Source: Pedobacter indicus (lineage in GTDB: Bacteria > Bacteroidota > Bacteroidia > Sphingobacteriales > Sphingobacteriaceae). Taken from it: a stretch of DNA of 64,000 bases. The notes below the pieces were generated by a model. That model was not told the origin of the DNA, did no database searches, and worked only from the letters and a program-made list of their open reading frames with translations. The position numbers and the translations under genes were made by a program. The stretch is taken from positions 2,666,001-2,730,000 of the forward strand of contig NZ_QRGB01000001.1 in NCBI RefSeq assembly GCF_003449035.1, read 5' to 3'. The number at the start of each line of letters is the position of its first letter. Within the stretch, counting starts at the first letter, position 1. Below are positions 61,080 through 64,000 of the stretch, in pieces.

Positions 61080-62150
61080 ATGAAAGCTAATTATCAATTC
61101 CGAGTGATACTTTGCACTGTATCCGCGATTTTATTTTTAAGCGCCTGCAGTCAGAAGGAAAAACAAACCGACAAGAGTGATGAAACCACCATTCCGGTCA
61201 AACTGATGTCTCTTCGGCAAGGAGAAAATAGTTCAAAAATAACCGCTTCCGGCGTATTTACCACCGAAGAGGAAACGGTTCTTTCCTTTAAAAACGGAGG
61301 GATCATTCAAAGTATCGCGGTGAAAGAAGGTGACCGAGTTAGCAAAGGACAGGTTCTGGCGACGCTTAACATGGCAGAGATAGACGCCAGCGTTCAGCAA
61401 GCCAACCTTGGTCTGGAAAAAGCGAAGCGAGATTATGAGCGTGCCCTTAGATTGTTCGAGGATTCAGTAGCAACAAAAGAGCAACTTGAAAATGCAAAAA
61501 CTGCCCGGGATATTGCATTACAACAAAATCGTGCAGCTGAATTCAATCGACGTTACTCCCAAATCCGGGCAACCGACGATGGATATGTCCTAAAGCGATT
61601 CGCCACCGCGGGTCAAACCGTCGGACCGGGCACACCCATTCTGCAATTAAACGGGGCAGGAAACTCGAATTGGAAGCTAAGGGTTGGCGTAAGTGATCAA
61701 CAATGGGCTATTTTAAAAATAGGAGATCCGGCTATAATAGAAACAGATGTTAATAATGAAAGTATCCCTGCTTCCGTTATTAGAAAATCTGAAGGTATTG
61801 ACCCCTCTTCGGGAACTTTTACTGTCATTTTACAAGTAGAAGAATCCAATATTAACCATATTGCGACCGGTGTATTTGCTCGTGCAACCATCACGCCGAC
61901 CCAAAACTATTCTGGTTGGAACCTACCCTATTCAGCGGTACTGGATGGGAACAAAGGTGAGGGTTATGTATTTGTTACGAATGACAAAAAAACAGCGAAA
62001 AGGGTTCCCGTTCAAATCAATTCAATTAACAAAGATATGGTAACCGTGACCGATGGGCTTGGTCCATATCAATATGTGATCGTTTCAGGAAGTGCGTACC
62101 TAAAAGACGGATCTTCAATTAAAGAACAGGAAACTGTTGAACAAAATTAA
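61080..62150 (+). CDS. RND periplasmic adaptor lipoprotein
   Basis: The 356-residue product is a membrane-fusion protein joining the inner-membrane RND pump to TolC. Lipoprotein signal LFLSACSQ (Cys23). Lipoyl domain: GGIIQSIAVKEGDRVSKGQVLATLN near residue 73 and the paired DDGYVLKRFATAGQTVGPGTPILQL near 163; a coiled-coil hairpin between them (VQQANLGLEKAKRDYERAL). Beta-barrel and membrane-proximal domains follow. It is 2 bp from tolC and 11 bp from the pump gene. Confidence 0.92.
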   Translation: MKANYQFRVILCTVSAILFLSACSQKEKQTDKSDETTIPVKLMSLRQGENSSKITASGVFTTEEETVLSFKNGGIIQSIAVKEGDRVSKGQVLATLNMAEIDASVQQANLGLEKAKRDYERALRLFEDSVATKEQLENAKTARDIALQQNRAAEFNRRYSQIRATDDGYVLKRFATAGQTVGPGTPILQLNGAGNSNWKLRVGVSDQQWAILKIGDPAIIETDVNNESIPASVIRKSEGIDPSSGTFTVILQVEESNINHIATGVFARATITPTQNYSGWNLPYSAVLDGNKGEGYVFVTNDKKTAKRVPVQINSINKDMVTVTDGLGPYQYVIVSGSAYLKDGSSIKEQETVEQN

Positions 62151-62161
62151 AAATCGAAACA

Positions 62162-64000
62162 ATGAGTACCGCAAAATACGCGATAAAAAACAGTCAATTT
62201 ACATTGATTATGGTGATTATGGTATTGGCATTGGGTGTCAGTACAATTTTAAGCATGCCTCGTTCCGAAGATCCCGAAATGAAGACAACCGTATTTCCCA
62301 TTGCGATTGTCTACCCGGGAACAAGTCCGCAAGACATGGAAGAGCTTGTCGTAAACCCGATCGAAAGCAAATTATATGACCTCAGCGATATTAAACAAAT
62401 TAAAACCTCGATTTTTGACGGTGTCGCTGTGCTTTTCGTCGAATACACCTTTAAATCTGACGTAGATGATAAATACCAGGAGCTTGTACGCGAGATTGGC
62501 GCTTTGCGACCATCACTACCCGAAAACATCTACTCGATCGATATCGACAAAGTAGACCCGTCCAATGTAAACGTTATCCAGCTGGCATTGATTTCGGAAA
62601 ATGCGCCCAGGCCACTACTAAAGAAACAAGCTGATGACCTGAAGGAAAAACTAGAGTCCATCAAAGCGCTGAAAGATGTAAAAATCAGCGGTCTGTCTGA
62701 TCAGATTGTCCGGGTAGACGTACAGCCAGACGAGCTGGCCCGGATGAATATCCCTCTATCCCAGATAATGGATATGCTTCAAAGTGGTTCACAAAATATT
62801 CCCGGAGGGAGCATCTTAGCTGGCGGAAAGACATTTAGTATAAAAACAACGGGTAACTATCAAAGCATTGACGATATTAAAAACACCATTGTCAGCAGCA
62901 GCGAAGGCAAAAACATCCTTCTTAGGGACGTTGCTGATGTTTATCCAAGCTTTGCAGCTGAAACCCATCTTACCAGACTCAATGGATATCGTAGCCTCTT
63001 CATTAATGCAGCAATGAAAAAAGGCGAAAACATTACTGCCGTTCAGGAAGAATACACCTCTGTAATCAGTGAATTTAAGGACGAGTTACCTAAGAATATG
63101 GATCTGGTTACGAGTTTTGATCAGGCAGATAATGTTAACAAGCGGTTAAGTGGTCTGGGTATCGATTTTTTAATCGCAGTAACCCTTGTTATATTCACGC
63201 TCCTCCCCTTGGGAATCCGCGCGTCGGGAATCGTGATGATCGCTATCCCGCTATCGCTTTCAATTGGAGTAGTCTTACTACATCTGTCCGGTTATAGTTT
63301 AAACCAATTGAGTATTGTGGGCTTTGTTGTAGCATTAGGGCTTCTTGTGGACGACAGCATCGTTGTCGTTGAAAACATCGAGCGGTGGATGCGCGAAGGT
63401 TATTCCAAACTAGAAGCGGCAATCAAAGGTACCGAACAGATCACACTGGCAGTAATTGGTTGTACAGCTACCCTCGTTATCGCATTTATGCCACTTATGT
63501 TTATGCCCGAAGCAGCCGGTTCGTTTATCAGAAGCCTGCCCGTTGCTGTTATTTTTTCGGTATTGGCGTCTATGGTAATCGCATTGACAGTCGTTCCATT
63601 TTTAGCGACCAAAATGTTAAAGCCGCACGAACATCCTGAAGGGAATAAAGTTTTGCGAGTATTTCAAAAAGTTATCCATAGCACTTACGCCGTCGTGCTG
63701 GACAAAGCTTTGAAGAAACCGTGGACAGCAATACTTATTGCGGGGCTTATTTTTGTGGGTTCACTTTTTCTCATACCGGTCATCGGTTTCAGTTTATTTC
63801 CAGCATCAGAGAAGCCTCAGTTTTTAATTAATATTACGACGCCGGACCAATCGAATATTTATTATACAGACTCCATCACCCGGCAAATAGAAGCTGATCT
63901 GGCAGAGCTACCACAGGTAAAGTATTATTCATCAAACGTAGGTAAGGGCAATCCGCAGATTTATTACAATGTCGTTCAAGCTAATACTAAAAGTGATTTT
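62162..64000 (+). CDS. RND efflux pump permease (cut by window end)
   Basis: An open frame of 613 codons runs off the window. It starts with an RND N-terminus (TLIMVIMVLALGVSTILSMPRSEDPEM) and a porter domain (VYPGTSPQDMEELVVNPIE, DVDDKYQELVREIGALRPSLP). The proton-relay helix reads VALGLLVDDSIVVVEN, near residue 398, with the paired Asp residues of AcrB-type pumps. HAE-type drug or organic-solute export is likely; heavy-metal (CusA) features are absent in the visible part. The 3' end lies beyond 64000. Confidence 0.93.
   Translation, partial: MSTAKYAIKNSQFTLIMVIMVLALGVSTILSMPRSEDPEMKTTVFPIAIVYPGTSPQDMEELVVNPIESKLYDLSDIKQIKTSIFDGVAVLFVEYTFKSDVDDKYQELVREIGALRPSLPENIYSIDIDKVDPSNVNVIQLALISENAPRPLLKKQADDLKEKLESIKALKDVKISGLSDQIVRVDVQPDELARMNIPLSQIMDMLQSGSQNIPGGSILAGGKTFSIKTTGNYQSIDDIKNTIVSSSEGKNILLRDVADVYPSFAAETHLTRLNGYRSLFINAAMKKGENITAVQEEYTSVISEFKDELPKNMDLVTSFDQADNVNKRLSGLGIDFLIAVTLVIFTLLPLGIRASGIVMIAIPLSLSIGVVLLHLSGYSLNQLSIVGFVVALGLLVDDSIVVVENIERWMREGYSKLEAAIKGTEQITLAVIGCTATLVIAFMPLMFMPEAAGSFIRSLPVAVIFSVLASMVIALTVVPFLATKMLKPHEHPEGNKVLRVFQKVIHSTYAVVLDKALKKPWTAILIAGLIFVGSLFLIPVIGFSLFPASEKPQFLINITTPDQSNIYYTDSITRQIEADLAELPQVKYYSSNVGKGNPQIYYNVVQANTKSDF

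Overview
The window is chromosomal DNA of a Bacteroidota bacterium, most likely of the Sphingobacteriaceae (Sphingobacterium, Pedobacter or Olivibacter type). The evidence is a SusC/SusD pair, GldC, a Bacteroidota-length LysS, many lipoproteins, and repeated promoter -7 elements of the form TAnnTTTG with no Shine-Dalgarno pattern. I see no rRNA, tRNA, prophage, insertion sequence or CRISPR array. Coding density is high and base composition looks even.

Regions: 0-5 kb holds a minus-strand operon ftsK-lolA-small protein-metallo-beta-lactamase hydrolase, with a 50-residue membrane peptide after it. 5-18 kb holds housekeeping genes (lpxH, prolyl oligopeptidase, an ECF sigma factor with a membrane/beta-barrel partner, lysS, a class-C-type serine hydrolase, valS, an M13 peptidase). 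18-21 kb is a sulfur cluster: a CstB-like persulfide dioxygenase/rhodanese, a rhodanese without its cysteine, and mnmD. 21-28 kb holds gldC, a DEAD-box helicase, dihydroorotase, an M14 peptidase and two PH-domain membrane proteins. 28-32 kb holds a class IV aminotransferase, a P1 peptidase, small secreted proteins and a cold-shock protein.

32-41 kb is a sugar-catabolic island: an MFS sugar permease, a LacI regulator, NagB, a GH109 glycosidase, a large alpha/beta hydrolase and a UxaA-family dehydratase. Two copies of the palindrome GAnAACGTTnTC, one before the permease and one before the hydrolase, suggest one LacI regulon. 42-51 kb is a vitamin B12 island. Two cobalamin riboswitches lie back to back. 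The minus-strand one precedes a TonB receptor and three surface lipoproteins (two beta-propellers and one Ig-like protein). The plus-strand one precedes metE, the B12-independent methionine synthase. The cell would thus control both B12 capture and the enzyme that replaces B12-dependent synthesis.

52-54 kb holds a BlaI/M56 (BlaR1-like) pair with a palindromic operator; the M56 protein ends in a TonB-plug-like segment. It is followed by a non-coding stretch with a 19-bp inverted repeat and 11-bp tandem repeats, then a SusC/SusD pair without enzymes beside it. 59-64 kb is a TetR-controlled RND efflux operon (TetR, TolC, adaptor, permease cut by the window end). The same TetR-type palindrome precedes both the regulator and tolC. 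The most promising leads are the regulatory DNA elements (LacI, TetR and BlaI operators, paired riboswitches), the extended B12 surface module, and the M56-plug fusion. No wholly new multi-gene system is evident.
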